A stretch of DNA of 64,000 nucleotides from Acidobacteriota bacterium (GTDB lineage: Bacteria > Acidobacteriota > Thermoanaerobaculia > Multivoradales > Multivoraceae). Shown piece by piece: positions 45,267-53,624 of this stretch (its first letter is position 1; each line of letters starts with the position of its first letter). The notes beneath the pieces were generated by a model. That model saw nothing but the letters and a program-made list of their open reading frames with translations. It ran no database searches and had not been told where the DNA came from. Made by a program: the position numbers and the translations under genes. The stretch lies in NCBI GenBank assembly GCA_003388555.1, contig QQVD01000053.1, forward strand, positions 62,001 through 126,000, given 5' to 3'.

Positions 45267-47465
45267 TCAGTCGCTGTTCTCGGCCGCGCCCGGTCGCCAG
45301 CCGACGGCGAGGCCGAAGGAGCGGCCCGCCGCCGCCACCGCGAGGTCGTCGGCCGACGGCAGGTAGCTCTCGTCGAGCAGGTTGTCGGCCGAGAGGCGCA
45401 GCGTCAGTCCGTGGCCGAGCTCGTGGCTGACCGACAGCGACAGCAGGTCGGCGCCGCCGATCGCCTGCTCGCCCGCACCGGGATCGTCCTTGGAGAAGCG
45501 GTGCTGCAGGCGGCCGCGGCTCGTCCAGCGACCCTGGCGCCAGTTGGCGCCGATCTCGACGCGGTCTGACGGCACGTTCGCCAGCGCGCCGCCGCCTGTG
45601 GTCCTGCCCCTCTGCGTCTGACCGGCCCAGGTCAGCCGCAGGGCGTCGCTGAGCTCGAAAGCGCCGTCGAGCTCGATGCCCTCGATGGTGCCGGAGGTCA
45701 GGTTGACGTAGGTGTCGAGGCCGGCCGGCGTGCGCACCCGCTCGATGTAGTCGTCGACCTCGGTGCGGAAGACGAAGGCCGACAGGTAGAGCCGCTCGCC
45801 GTAGAGCCGCACACCGGTGTCGATGGAGAGCGAACGCTCGGGGTCGAGGTCGGCGTTCGCCAGCACCTCACCGCGGCCGGTGGAGCCGCTGAAGAAGCGC
45901 TCCGAGAGTCCCGGGAAGCGGAAGCCGGTGCCGACGTTGGCCGCCAGCTCGACCGACTCGTTGACCGGCAGGCGCAGCCCGACGAAGCCGGTCAGCGCCG
46001 AGTCCGAGGCCGACGCCGCGTTCTGCGCGCCGCGGTTCGACTGCTCGATCCAGGTCCAGCGGCCGCCGACCTCGATCGTCGCCGGGCCGAAGGCGCGTCG
46101 CACGGCGCCGAAGAGCGACGCCTCCTCCTGGTCGCCGTCGAGGGTGCGGGCTCGTTCGACGGCGCCGCTGCCCAGATCGACCACCGTCTCCGTCGCGGTG
46201 ACGTCGCGGCGGCCGAACAGCTCGAGGCCGAGGCGAGCGCCGGTCTCCCCGAAGTCGAGGGCCTTCTCGAGCTCGAGCCCGAAGTCGAGCGCATCGTTCG
46301 CCACCACGCTGCGCGACGACGCGCTGCGGTTGAGGGTCTCGAGGTCGTTGGGATGGGCGAACAGATCGAGGCGCCAGCGCGCCGGGTGGCGGTAGGAGGC
46401 CCTGGCGAGCAGGTGGCTCTCCTCGGGGTAGGACGTGATCCGCTCGGGGATGCGCGCGTTGGGCTTGCCGATGTCCTCGGCGAGGGAAGGCAGCAGGAGC
46501 AGGTCCAGCGAGGCGCCGTTGGCGAGCTCCCAGGTGCGCGCCAGGCTGAGGTTCCACTGCTCGAAGCGACTGAAGAGCCTGTCTCCGTCGGCGGTCTCGC
46601 CATCGCGGGCGCGGCGGTGCGAGACGCCGAGCGACCATCCGTCCTCGCCCCAGCCGACCGCCTGGAAGCTCTCCTCCTCGTCTCCCGCGACGACGCCGGC
46701 CCACATCTCCAGCCCCTCGAAGCGTCGGGGGAAGAGCTGGACGACGCCGCCCAGAGCGCCGGATCCGTACCAGGTCGACGACGGCCCGCGCACCACGTCG
46801 GCGTCGCCGAGCAGGAGGGGGTCGAGGAACGACGCCGTCGAGCCGGCGCGCCGCTCGGTCTCGATGCGGGCGCCGGCGATCGACGTGCGCACCCTCTGTC
46901 CGGCGATGCCGCGGATCGAGTACGCCTGGAAGAGGCCGCCCTGGCCGTCCTCGGCGACGCTGGGGATCCCTTCGATGAGCTCGACCACCGAGCCGACCTG
47001 GCCCGGCCGATCCTGCGGCGAGACGGAGACGGCCGCGACGCTCACCGGCTCGAACTCGCCGAAGTCGCGGCCCGCCGAGACGACGATGTCGGCGTAGACC
47101 TCCGAGCGAGGCATCAGGACGACCCGCACGGGATCCTCGGCACCCGCCTCGACCTCGTACGTCGCCGGCAGGAAGCGCGGCAGCTCGACGCGCAGCCGCA
47201 CCGGCGGCTCGGTCTCGGGGAACGCGAAGTGGCCGCGCTGGTCGGTGGTGCGGAAGAGCTCCGCCCCTTCGACCTCGACGCGCGCTCCCGCCACCGGGCG
47301 GCCGTCGGGGGTGACGACGACCCCGTCGACTCCCGCCTCGGCCCGCGCCAGGGACGGCATCGCCGCGAAGGCGAGCAGCAGGGCCGCCAGGCGCCACGAG
47401 CGCCGCAAGCACCGCGAGCGCCACGGGCTCGGGCGAAGGGGGTCGGAGGGTCTCGAGGTCGTCAC
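45267..47465 (-). CDS. TonB-dependent outer membrane receptor
   Basis: Imports a scarce ligand across the outer membrane with TonB energy. About 732 residues. Signal segment (RLAALLLAFAAMPSLARAE), an N-terminal carboxypeptidase-like regulatory beta-sandwich (VDGVVVTPDGRPVAGARVEVEGAELFRTTDQRG), a plug with the TonB box region near DIVVSAGRDF and SVRGxxG-like YSIRGIAGQRV, and a 22-strand barrel ending in an aromatic (SFGLAVGWRPG). GTG 47465 is the most upstream reasonable start; TTG nearer the signal peptide is possible. The ligand is unknown; catecholate siderophore or cobalamin features are not visible. Upstream: tandem repeats and an inverted repeat, then the M56/BlaI pair. Confidence 0.87.
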   Translation of the reverse strand: MTTSRPSDPLRPSPWRSRCLRRSWRLAALLLAFAAMPSLARAEAGVDGVVVTPDGRPVAGARVEVEGAELFRTTDQRGHFAFPETEPPVRLRVELPRFLPATYEVEAGAEDPVRVVLMPRSEVYADIVVSAGRDFGEFEPVSVAAVSVSPQDRPGQVGSVVELIEGIPSVAEDGQGGLFQAYSIRGIAGQRVRTSIAGARIETERRAGSTASFLDPLLLGDADVVRGPSSTWYGSGALGGVVQLFPRRFEGLEMWAGVVAGDEEESFQAVGWGEDGWSLGVSHRRARDGETADGDRLFSRFEQWNLSLARTWELANGASLDLLLLPSLAEDIGKPNARIPERITSYPEESHLLARASYRHPARWRLDLFAHPNDLETLNRSASSRSVVANDALDFGLELEKALDFGETGARLGLELFGRRDVTATETVVDLGSGAVERARTLDGDQEEASLFGAVRRAFGPATIEVGGRWTWIEQSNRGAQNAASASDSALTGFVGLRLPVNESVELAANVGTGFRFPGLSERFFSGSTGRGEVLANADLDPERSLSIDTGVRLYGERLYLSAFVFRTEVDDYIERVRTPAGLDTYVNLTSGTIEGIELDGAFELSDALRLTWAGQTQRGRTTGGGALANVPSDRVEIGANWRQGRWTSRGRLQHRFSKDDPGAGEQAIGGADLLSLSVSHELGHGLTLRLSADNLLDESYLPSADDLAVAAAGRSFGLAVGWRPGAAENSD

Positions 47466-47583
47466 TTGCGATGCTCGGCGATGGATCTGGGAGGGCGGAG
47501 GCTCGGGGCAGCTCGACGGCGGGCTCGGAGCGGAGCGGCGCTCTGCGACCCGGGGCGGAGCGACGTCCGTCCGGCGCAACTCG

Positions 47584-47628
47584 CGCATCTGGCACATCGG
47601 GCGCATCGGGCACATCGGGCACATCGGG
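47584..47628. repeat. Five 9-base tandem units upstream of the TonB receptor
   Basis: CGCATCTGG, CACATCGGG, CGCATCGGG, CACATCGGG, CACATCGGG in exact 9-base register, about 120 bases before the receptor start on its coding strand. Confidence 0.9.
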
Positions 47629-47847
47629 CGCCCTATCTCTCGCCCAACACCCGAATCTGCGTCGGGCCGGATGGGCGACCACCGCGTCGCCCGCGGCGAC
47701 CGGCGTCTGGCGCCGTGCATCCACCCAGCCGCGACGGGCCGGCCCCTGGTCGGCGTCTCGCCGGTCTCGTGGGGACTTGGACAGACCGCGCTCCCGACGC
47801 CGACCGGCGCGGCCACCGCAGTCCGCAAGGCTAGGTGGCCGTGGCGG

Positions 47848-47867
47848 CTACTACCAGGGGCAGTAGT
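47848..47867. promoter_or_regulatory. Inverted repeat between M56/BlaI operon and TonB gene
   Basis: The stretch CTACTACCAGGGGCAGTAGT contains the arms ACTAC and GTAGT (N8 spacer) and also CTACT and AGTAG. BlaI/MecI-type repressors bind ACTAC-GTAGT-like arms but with shorter spacing, so a link to the neighbouring BlaI is possible but weak. Confidence 0.3.
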
Positions 47868-47905
47868 GGGGCCGCGAGGTGCGCGGCCGAGCCTCGCTGC
47901 GCCGG

Positions 47906-48898
47906 TCAGCGCCCGAGTCGGATCGCCGCTTCGACCAGCTCGAAGAGCTCGGGACGGCTCGCCGCGAAGAGAGCCGATGAGACCGCCAGCAGCGCGAGTC
48001 CCGCAGCGCCGCGTGGCGAACCGCCGAGCCCCGCCACTCCGGATCGATCGAGCGCATCGGAGGCGGGAGGCGAGAGCAGGCTCCGCACCCGCTCGGCGAT
48101 CGGCTCGCCGCGCAGCAGGGTGCTGCCGGGGAGCACCGGGGCTCTCGGACCGACGGCCAGGCGGGCGACCTTCACCAGGGCGCTGGCCAGGGCGAGTCGA
48201 CGACTCTCGTCGCCGGCGGTCGCCGCCTCGTCGGCCGCCCGCTCCGCCGCCTCGCGCCACGAGCGCTCCAGCACCCTCGCCGCGGGGAGCAGAGCGAAGA
48301 GATCGGGGCACAGGGTCAGCACGGCCTGGCGCACGTTGTCGTGCGCGTGCAGATGGGCCATCTCGTGGGCGACCACCGCCTGCATCTCCTCCTCGCTGCA
48401 GGCGTCGGCGACCCGGCGCGCCAGGACGAGCCGTGGCCGCCACAGCCCGCTGAGCGCGACGACGGGGAAGTCGGCCTCGACCTCGCGCGCCGCCAGCGGA
48501 GCCGGAGTCCTCGCCGGCGAGCCGGCGGACCAGACCTCGCCCACCGCCAGCGAGGCGAGCGCAGATCGCGCTCCCCGGCCCAGCGCCAGCAGCAGCAGGA
48601 CGGCGCCCGCGGTCGCCGCACAGACGAAGGGCCAGCCGACCGCCTCGCCGTGGGTCCGCGGCTCGAACAGCGCGAAGGCGAGCGAAGCCGCGACCGCGCA
48701 GAGCGCGCCGAACAGGCACGGCAGCAGGCGGAGGAGGAGGATGCGGTCGGCCGTGGTGCGCGGAGACGGCGATCGGGAGACGAGCCGTGCGAGCACGCTC
48801 CGCAGGCCCGCCGCGAGCAGCAGCGAAGCCGCGGTCGAGACGACGGCGTACGAGGCCAGGGCCACCAGCACCCACCTGGTCTCGAAGCCCAGCGTCAC
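47906..48898 (-). CDS. M56-family membrane metallopeptidase (BlaR1-like)
   Basis: 330 residues from GTG 48898, overlapping the BlaI stop as GTGA. Membrane helices flank a cytoplasmic zinc protease domain with HEMAHLHAHDN (HExxH), and a downstream Glu in WREAAERAADEAATAGDES. There is a final helix region but no large penicillin-binding sensor domain after it, so it is not a classic BlaR1 and what it senses is unknown. In the partner system, a signal would let it cleave the BlaI repressor. Confidence 0.88.
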   Translation of the reverse strand: MTLGFETRWVLVALASYAVVSTAASLLLAAGLRSVLARLVSRSPSPRTTADRILLLRLLPCLFGALCAVAASLAFALFEPRTHGEAVGWPFVCAATAGAVLLLLALGRGARSALASLAVGEVWSAGSPARTPAPLAAREVEADFPVVALSGLWRPRLVLARRVADACSEEEMQAVVAHEMAHLHAHDNVRQAVLTLCPDLFALLPAARVLERSWREAAERAADEAATAGDESRRLALASALVKVARLAVGPRAPVLPGSTLLRGEPIAERVRSLLSPPASDALDRSGVAGLGGSPRGAAGLALLAVSSALFAASRPELFELVEAAIRLGR

Positions 48899-49308
48899 TG
48901 CCCCTCCTCCCGCTTGCGGCGGATCTCCCGTTCGAGCTCGTCGAGCAGCGCGGCATCGCGCCGACCCACCTCGTCGACGAACATCGACAGCCAGGGCCGC
49001 ACACCGGCCGGGGATTCGGGCAGCAGCGAGGCCACCGCGCCGCCGGCGAGGTTCGCGGTGAGCTCGCCGCGCGAGGTCGCCGGACGGTAGGCGAAGGCCC
49101 GTCCCTGACGCGAGCGCGACAGGTGACCCTTGCGGTGCAGCCGGTCGAGGGTCGTCATCAGGGTGGTGTAGGCGATCTCCTCGAACTCGGGCACCAGGTC
49201 ACGCACGGTCGCCGGCTTACCGCGGTTCCAGAGCGTCTCGAGCACGCGCAGCTCGAGAGGCCCGAAGAGCGAGCCGAGATCGAGACGAGGAGGTCGGGAG
49301 GGCGACAT
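48895..49308 (-). CDS. BlaI/MecI/CopY-type repressor
   Basis: 137 residues from ATG 49308. Winged helix: LGPLELRVLETLWNRGKPATVRDLVPEFEEIAYTTLMTTLDRLHRKGHLSRSRQGRAFAY, the BlaI signature with YTTLMTTLDRL and GRAFAYRP. The C-terminal dimer helices follow. It forms an operon with the M56 protease. The ATG has no ribosome binding site but TATCAT is 10 bases before it, suggesting a leaderless transcript. Likely targets are its own operon and perhaps a neighbouring gene such as the TonB receptor. Confidence 0.9.
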   Translation of the reverse strand: MSPSRPPRLDLGSLFGPLELRVLETLWNRGKPATVRDLVPEFEEIAYTTLMTTLDRLHRKGHLSRSRQGRAFAYRPATSRGELTANLAGGAVASLLPESPAGVRPWLSMFVDEVGRRDAALLDELEREIRRKREEGQ

Positions 49309-49318
49309 ACGCCGGAAG

Positions 49319-49324
49319 ATGATA
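49319..49324 (-). promoter_or_regulatory. -10-like element of blaI-type gene
   Basis: On the minus strand TATCAT ends 10 bases before ATG 49308, giving a transcript beginning a few bases from the start codon. The -35 is weak. Confidence 0.4.
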
Positions 49325-49460
49325 GTGCGTGGCGGCCCAGGGAGCCGCGTTTCCTGGGAGTCGTTTGCAGCCGACACCCCCGTGACCGCCATCCGAGCCC
49401 GAGGAACGCGACCCACTGCGGGCGCCAGCGGCAGGGTCGGTGCGGTCCCCGGGCGCCTCG

Positions 49461-49504
49461 GCCGGCGAGCTGCCCGAGAGCTGCCGGCGAGCTGCCGGAG
49501 AGCT
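49461..49504. repeat. Four 11-base tandem units at the end of the decarboxylase-like gene
   Basis: GCCGGCGAGCT, GCCCGAGAGCT, GCCGGCGAGCT and GCCGGAGAGCT run right up to the stop codon of the minus-strand gene at 49504, covering its 3' flank. Confidence 0.85.
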
Positions 49505-50757
49505 CAGGAGTAGCGCGGTTCGTCGTTCGGCGGGCCCGGCGAGCTCGCCGTCGCCTCCTCCTCCGCCAGGGCCGCACGCAGATCCCGGAGATAGTCGTCG
49601 GTGACCTCGGCATGGAACGGCGACAACATCAGGTGCAGGGCCGGCGGCTCGGTGGTGAAGCTGGCGAACCACCCCTTGTGGTACATGCGCCGGTAGAGCG
49701 CCAGCGCGTCGACCTCGGGATGGGCGAACGCCACGATGCCGAGCTGCGGTGAGCCCAGCACCTCGAAACCCATCTCCCGCACACCGGCCTCGATCGCCTC
49801 GCGCGCCGCGGTCACCAGGGCGTGCTTGCGGCGATAGCCGTCGACCCCGAGGTAGCGCATCACCGCCCACGCCGCCGCGATGGCACCGCCGGGCCGGGTC
49901 CCCGCCAGGGTCGGAGTGATCATCCGTCCGCCCGGCCAGTCGCGGTGATCGAAGACCATGTGCCTGCGGTGCTCGTCGGAGCGGAAGAGCACCGTCGAGG
50001 CGCCCTTGGCGCAGTAGCCGTACTTGTGCAGGTCGGCCGAGATCGAGCACACGCCCGGCACCTCGAAGTCGAACGGCGGCACGTCGCCTCCGTTCCTGCG
50101 CACGAACGGCGCGATGTAGCCGCCGACGCAGGCGTCGACGTGCAGCCAGACCCCGGCGGCCTGCGCCATCTCGCCGAGCTCTGCGATGGGGTCGATCAGG
50201 CCGTAGGGGAAGCTCGGCGCCGACCCCGTCACCAGGACCGTGCGCTCGTCGCAGGCCCGGCGCATCGCGGCGACGTCGGCGCGCAGATCGTCGGCCACCG
50301 GCACGCGGCGCAGCTCGAGGCCCATCAGCGCGCACGCCTTGTCGAAGGCCGGGTGCGCCGAGTAGGGCACCACCAGGTTGCCCTGGCCGGCGAGGCCACG
50401 CTGCTCGCGGGCGAAGTCGCGCGCCGCCTTGATCGCCATGGTGATCGAGTCGGTGCCGCCCGAGGTCATGTGGCCGACGCAGTCCGCATCCCCGTGCAGC
50501 AGCCAGAGGCCCATGCCGACGACCTCCTCCTCCATCGTCTTCAGGGAGGGGAAGGCGAGCGGCCCGAGGCCGTTCTCCGACATGTAGAGAGCGTAGGCCT
50601 CCTGCTGCACGCGGGCCACGTCCTCGCCGGCGTTGAAGACGTAGACCGCCGTCCTCCCCTCGCGCCAACGCGCATCGTCCTCGCCGCGGCGCACCATCTC
50701 GGCGCGCAGCTCCTCCCAGGGCGTTCCCGACGCCGGCATCTCCGTGATCCTCGTCAC
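49504..50757 (-). CDS. PLP-dependent enzyme resembling sphingosine-1-phosphate lyase
   Basis: 417 residues from GTG 50757 (ATG 50739 is possible). Group II decarboxylase-fold. The PLP Lys is in SADLHKYGYCAKGAS, with phosphate-binding TSGGTDSITMAIKAARD and GVWLHVDACVGGYIAPF. The segments RDWPGGRMITPTLAGTRPGG and HKYGYCAKG match sphingosine-phosphate lyases better than glutamate or aromatic decarboxylases. The eukaryotic enzyme splits sphingoid-base phosphates to a long aldehyde and phosphoethanolamine; similar bacterial enzymes may act on sphingolipids or related amines. Sphingolipids are known in some Acidobacteriota-like groups, so this is plausible but not proven. It is divergent from the propeller-esterase gene. 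Confidence 0.82.
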   Translation of the reverse strand: MTRITEMPASGTPWEELRAEMVRRGEDDARWREGRTAVYVFNAGEDVARVQQEAYALYMSENGLGPLAFPSLKTMEEEVVGMGLWLLHGDADCVGHMTSGGTDSITMAIKAARDFAREQRGLAGQGNLVVPYSAHPAFDKACALMGLELRRVPVADDLRADVAAMRRACDERTVLVTGSAPSFPYGLIDPIAELGEMAQAAGVWLHVDACVGGYIAPFVRRNGGDVPPFDFEVPGVCSISADLHKYGYCAKGASTVLFRSDEHRRHMVFDHRDWPGGRMITPTLAGTRPGGAIAAAWAVMRYLGVDGYRRKHALVTAAREAIEAGVREMGFEVLGSPQLGIVAFAHPEVDALALYRRMYHKGWFASFTTEPPALHLMLSPFHAEVTDDYLRDLRAALAEEEATASSPGPPNDEPRYS

Positions 50758-50983
50758 CGCACCTCCCCTCGAGCGACCGACCGTCGATCTCTGAGCACCA
50801 GATCCTCGCAACACCCAGCGGTCCGCACACGTCCTCGACCGGAGCCTGCGGGCGCCACGCGATCGAGGCCGCGAGAGCCGGCGCCGCGCTGACCGCCGTG
50901 CAACCACCGCGCGAGACCAGCGTAGCGCTGCACACCCGAAGCGACCGAGAACGCACGACCGCTCACGCATACTGGAGTGTCCG

Positions 50984-53536
50984 ATGCCTCGACCCGGAAG
51001 ATACGACGGGACACGCTGCAGAGATCGCTGGCGGGCCCGCGCGCTCGCTGCCGCGCTGCTCCTCTCCTGCAGCGTTCTTGCCGCCTTCGCCAGCAGCGAC
51101 TGGCCGGGATTCCGCGGCCCCGCGGGCAACGGCCGGGTGCTCACGGGCTTGCCCGAGGGCGACGGCGAGCTCGGCCTGCGGGTGCGGTGGCGACGGCCGG
51201 TCGGCAGCGGCTACTCGGGCATCTCGGTGGTCTCGGGCGTCGCCGTGACCGCGACGTCGGACGGCGGGCGCGATCTGGTGCTGGCGTTCGACCCGGAGAC
51301 CGGCGAGGACCGTTGGACCGCGGACCTCGGACCGCTCACCGTCGGTGCCGGCGGCTCGAAGGACGGACCGATCTCCACTCCGGCGATCGCCGGCGAGCGC
51401 GTCTTCGCGCTGAGCACCCAGGGCAGGTTCCTGGCGCTCGATCTGGCCTCGGGAGCGCTCCTCTGGTCGGTGCACCTGGTCGACGACCTCGGCAGCCAGC
51501 GGCCGCTCTACGGCTTCGCGACCTCGCCGGTGGTCGCCGGCGACGTCGTGGTGGTGCAGGCCGGTGGCGCCGAGGGGGCGCTGGTCGGACTCGCGGCGGA
51601 CAGCGGAGCAGTGCGCTGGCGCTCGTTCCAGGATCGCCACTACGCGCAGTCGCCGATCCTCGTCGAGCTGGCCGGTCGCGAACAGATCGTGACCATGGGC
51701 TCGACCTACGTGGTCGGCGTCGATCCGACGAGCGGCGAAGAGCTCTGGCGCCACGAGCACGGCGGTGTCGGCGAGTTCGGCGCCGAGTCGGCGTCACCGC
51801 TGCCTGTGGGCCGGGACCGTCTCTTCGTCAAGCACGACAACGAGCGCTCTCTCGTGCTGCGCGTCGCGGTCCGTGAAGACGAGTCGTTCGTCGCCGAGGT
51901 GGAGAGCATCAGCCGCACGATGACCCGCAGCTACAGCCCTGCGACGGTGTGGGGCGAGCTCGTCTACGGCTACACCAGCCGCTTCCTCAGCGCCCTCGAC
52001 CTGGCGACCGGCGAGGAGCTGTGGCGATCGCGCGAGCCTGGCGACGGCTTCCTGATCGCGGTCGAAGGCCACCTCTTCGCGGTCAGCAAGAACGACGGCA
52101 CCGCCCACCTCGCCGAGGCGGCCGCGGAGGGATGGAGCGAGCTCGATCGGATCTCCCTGTTCGAGGATCTGGTGTGGACTCCGCCGAGCTTTGTGGACGC
52201 GGCCTTCTACGCCCGCAGCCTCACCGAGATGGCGCGCATCGACGTGGTGCGCGGCGCCGCCTCCACCGACCTCACCAGCGGGGCGCTGCCCCCCGAGCTC
52301 GAAGCCCTGCGTCAGAGGATCGGACAGGGAGACGACGCGGCCACCGCGGTCGCCGAGCTCCTGCGTGACCTCGACGGCCCTCTGATCGACGGCGAGCGGG
52401 TGCTCTTCCTCTGGCACGGCGAGGCCGGCGAGGTGGGCATCGCCGGCGACATGTTCGGCTTCCGCTACGACGAGCCGATGCGGCGCCTGGAGCTCGAGGG
52501 CAGCGCCGATCTCTGGTGGTGGCAGACCGAGCTCGACCGTCGCGGTCGCTTCAACTACGTCTTCTTCCCCGACTACGAGCCGCGGCTCGATCCGCGCAAT
52601 CCGCGCAGCGTCGAGTCGACCGCGATGGGACCCGACCTCAACCACCGCGACGAGGCGGCGCTGCGGATGTCGTGGTTCGCGATGCCCGAGTGGCCCGGCC
52701 TCGAGTCCTCGGCCCCAGCGTCGGTGCCCACGCCGCAGGAGTCACGGGGCCGGCTCGACAGCTTCGACGTCGACGTGGCGATGCCGCCGCAGGCCCGTGG
52801 ACCTGGCGCCGAGGACGCAGCGCCGTCCTCGATCACCGTGCCGGTCACCGTGTGGCTGCCGCCCGGCTACGACGAGACGGAAGAGCGTTTCCCGATCGTG
52901 CTCTCCCTCGAGCGTTACGCGATCCCGATCGGTGACTGGCCCGAGACGCTCGACGCGGTGGTCGGCGAGACCGTCGCGCCGCTGATCGGCGTGATGATCG
53001 ACGCCCCGGCCGGCTTCTACGGCAGGCGCGGCGGCGGCGCGATGGCCCTGCTCGCGCCCGCCGTCGTCGCCGAGGTCGACCGCCGCTACCGCACCCTCGC
53101 GGCACCAGAGCAGCGCGCCGTCGTCGGTGCGCTCTACACCGGACCGCCGGCGCTGGGCCTGGTGCTCGGCGCCGACCGCCTGTTCGGCCGGGTCGCGGTG
53201 CAGAGCCCGTTCGCGATCGACGTCATGCTGCCGATGTACGAGCAGATGATCGCCCGCGCCGAGGGCGCACCACGCCCCGAAGCCTTCTACTTCGAGTGGG
53301 CGCACTGGGACATGCGCAGCCCGGGCGAGGGCCTGGTGCTCGGAGAGTTCATGGAGGACCTCTACGACCTCTTCCGGGGCGCCGGCTACGACGTGATCGG
53401 CGGCGAGGTGTGGGACAGCACTGACTGGGCCGGCTGGCGCAACCGCACCGGCCTGATCCTGGAGGCGCTCTTCCCGGCCGACGGTGCGGTGGAGTTGCCA
53501 GCCGGCTTGAAGCGGTGGCTGGTGGGATCGGAATAG
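50984..53536 (+). CDS. Fusion of a PQQ-like propeller to a degenerate alpha/beta esterase
   Basis: 850 residues from ATG 50984 with GGAG 6 bases before it. Signal peptide near residues 20-38. Residues about 40-440 make a BamB/PQQ-type propeller (DWPGFRGPAGNG, then repeats with GEDRWTADLG, GALLWSVHLVD, GEELWRHEHG, GEELWRSREPG). A short beta domain (about 450-560) precedes a C-terminal domain of the esterase D/Fes type: ITVPVTVWLPPGYDETEERFPIVLSL, MIDAPAGFYGRRGGG, and FYFEWAHWDMRS with the late His in place. At the nucleophile (about residues 711-721) the usual GxSxGG is replaced by RAVVGALYTGPPALGL, with no Ser. So the enzyme is likely inactive and serves binding. It is divergent from the PLP enzyme gene. 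Confidence 0.82.
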   Translation: MPRPGRYDGTRCRDRWRARALAAALLLSCSVLAAFASSDWPGFRGPAGNGRVLTGLPEGDGELGLRVRWRRPVGSGYSGISVVSGVAVTATSDGGRDLVLAFDPETGEDRWTADLGPLTVGAGGSKDGPISTPAIAGERVFALSTQGRFLALDLASGALLWSVHLVDDLGSQRPLYGFATSPVVAGDVVVVQAGGAEGALVGLAADSGAVRWRSFQDRHYAQSPILVELAGREQIVTMGSTYVVGVDPTSGEELWRHEHGGVGEFGAESASPLPVGRDRLFVKHDNERSLVLRVAVREDESFVAEVESISRTMTRSYSPATVWGELVYGYTSRFLSALDLATGEELWRSREPGDGFLIAVEGHLFAVSKNDGTAHLAEAAAEGWSELDRISLFEDLVWTPPSFVDAAFYARSLTEMARIDVVRGAASTDLTSGALPPELEALRQRIGQGDDAATAVAELLRDLDGPLIDGERVLFLWHGEAGEVGIAGDMFGFRYDEPMRRLELEGSADLWWWQTELDRRGRFNYVFFPDYEPRLDPRNPRSVESTAMGPDLNHRDEAALRMSWFAMPEWPGLESSAPASVPTPQESRGRLDSFDVDVAMPPQARGPGAEDAAPSSITVPVTVWLPPGYDETEERFPIVLSLERYAIPIGDWPETLDAVVGETVAPLIGVMIDAPAGFYGRRGGGAMALLAPAVVAEVDRRYRTLAAPEQRAVVGALYTGPPALGLVLGADRLFGRVAVQSPFAIDVMLPMYEQMIARAEGAPRPEAFYFEWAHWDMRSPGEGLVLGEFMEDLYDLFRGAGYDVIGGEVWDSTDWAGWRNRTGLILEALFPADGAVELPAGLKRWLVGSE

Positions 53537-53589
53537 CGGGTGATCGAGCCTCGAGTCGACCGTCGAACGGCGATGGACTCGAACGCCGA

Positions 53590-53620
53590 GGTGCGTCGGG
53601 CGAGCGCCGCTCGGCGCACC
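53590..53620 (+). terminator. Hairpin between convergent propeller-esterase and SpoIIE genes
   Basis: A stem of GGTGCG/CGCACC with an inner stem CGAGC/GCTCG around a GCC loop, placed just after the esterase gene and just before the stop of the SpoIIE gene. Likely bidirectional. Confidence 0.5.
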
Positions 53621-53624
53621 ATCG

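Larger units (their letters stand above)
47466..47905. other. 440-base region upstream of the TonB receptor
   Basis: Contains a 9-base tandem repeat (47584-47628) and an inverted repeat (47848-47867). I checked for the conserved cobalamin riboswitch core on the minus strand and did not see it. No gene is supported. Confidence 0.5.

Noticed and set aside
47466-47905. A cobalamin riboswitch before the TonB gene
   Set aside because: I looked for the conserved core with the GCCACTG block on the minus strand and did not find it.
45267-49004. A 1245-residue receptor frame
   Set aside because: The receptor sequence begins near 47465; the upstream part is out-of-frame shadow of the M56 and BlaI genes and tandem repeats.
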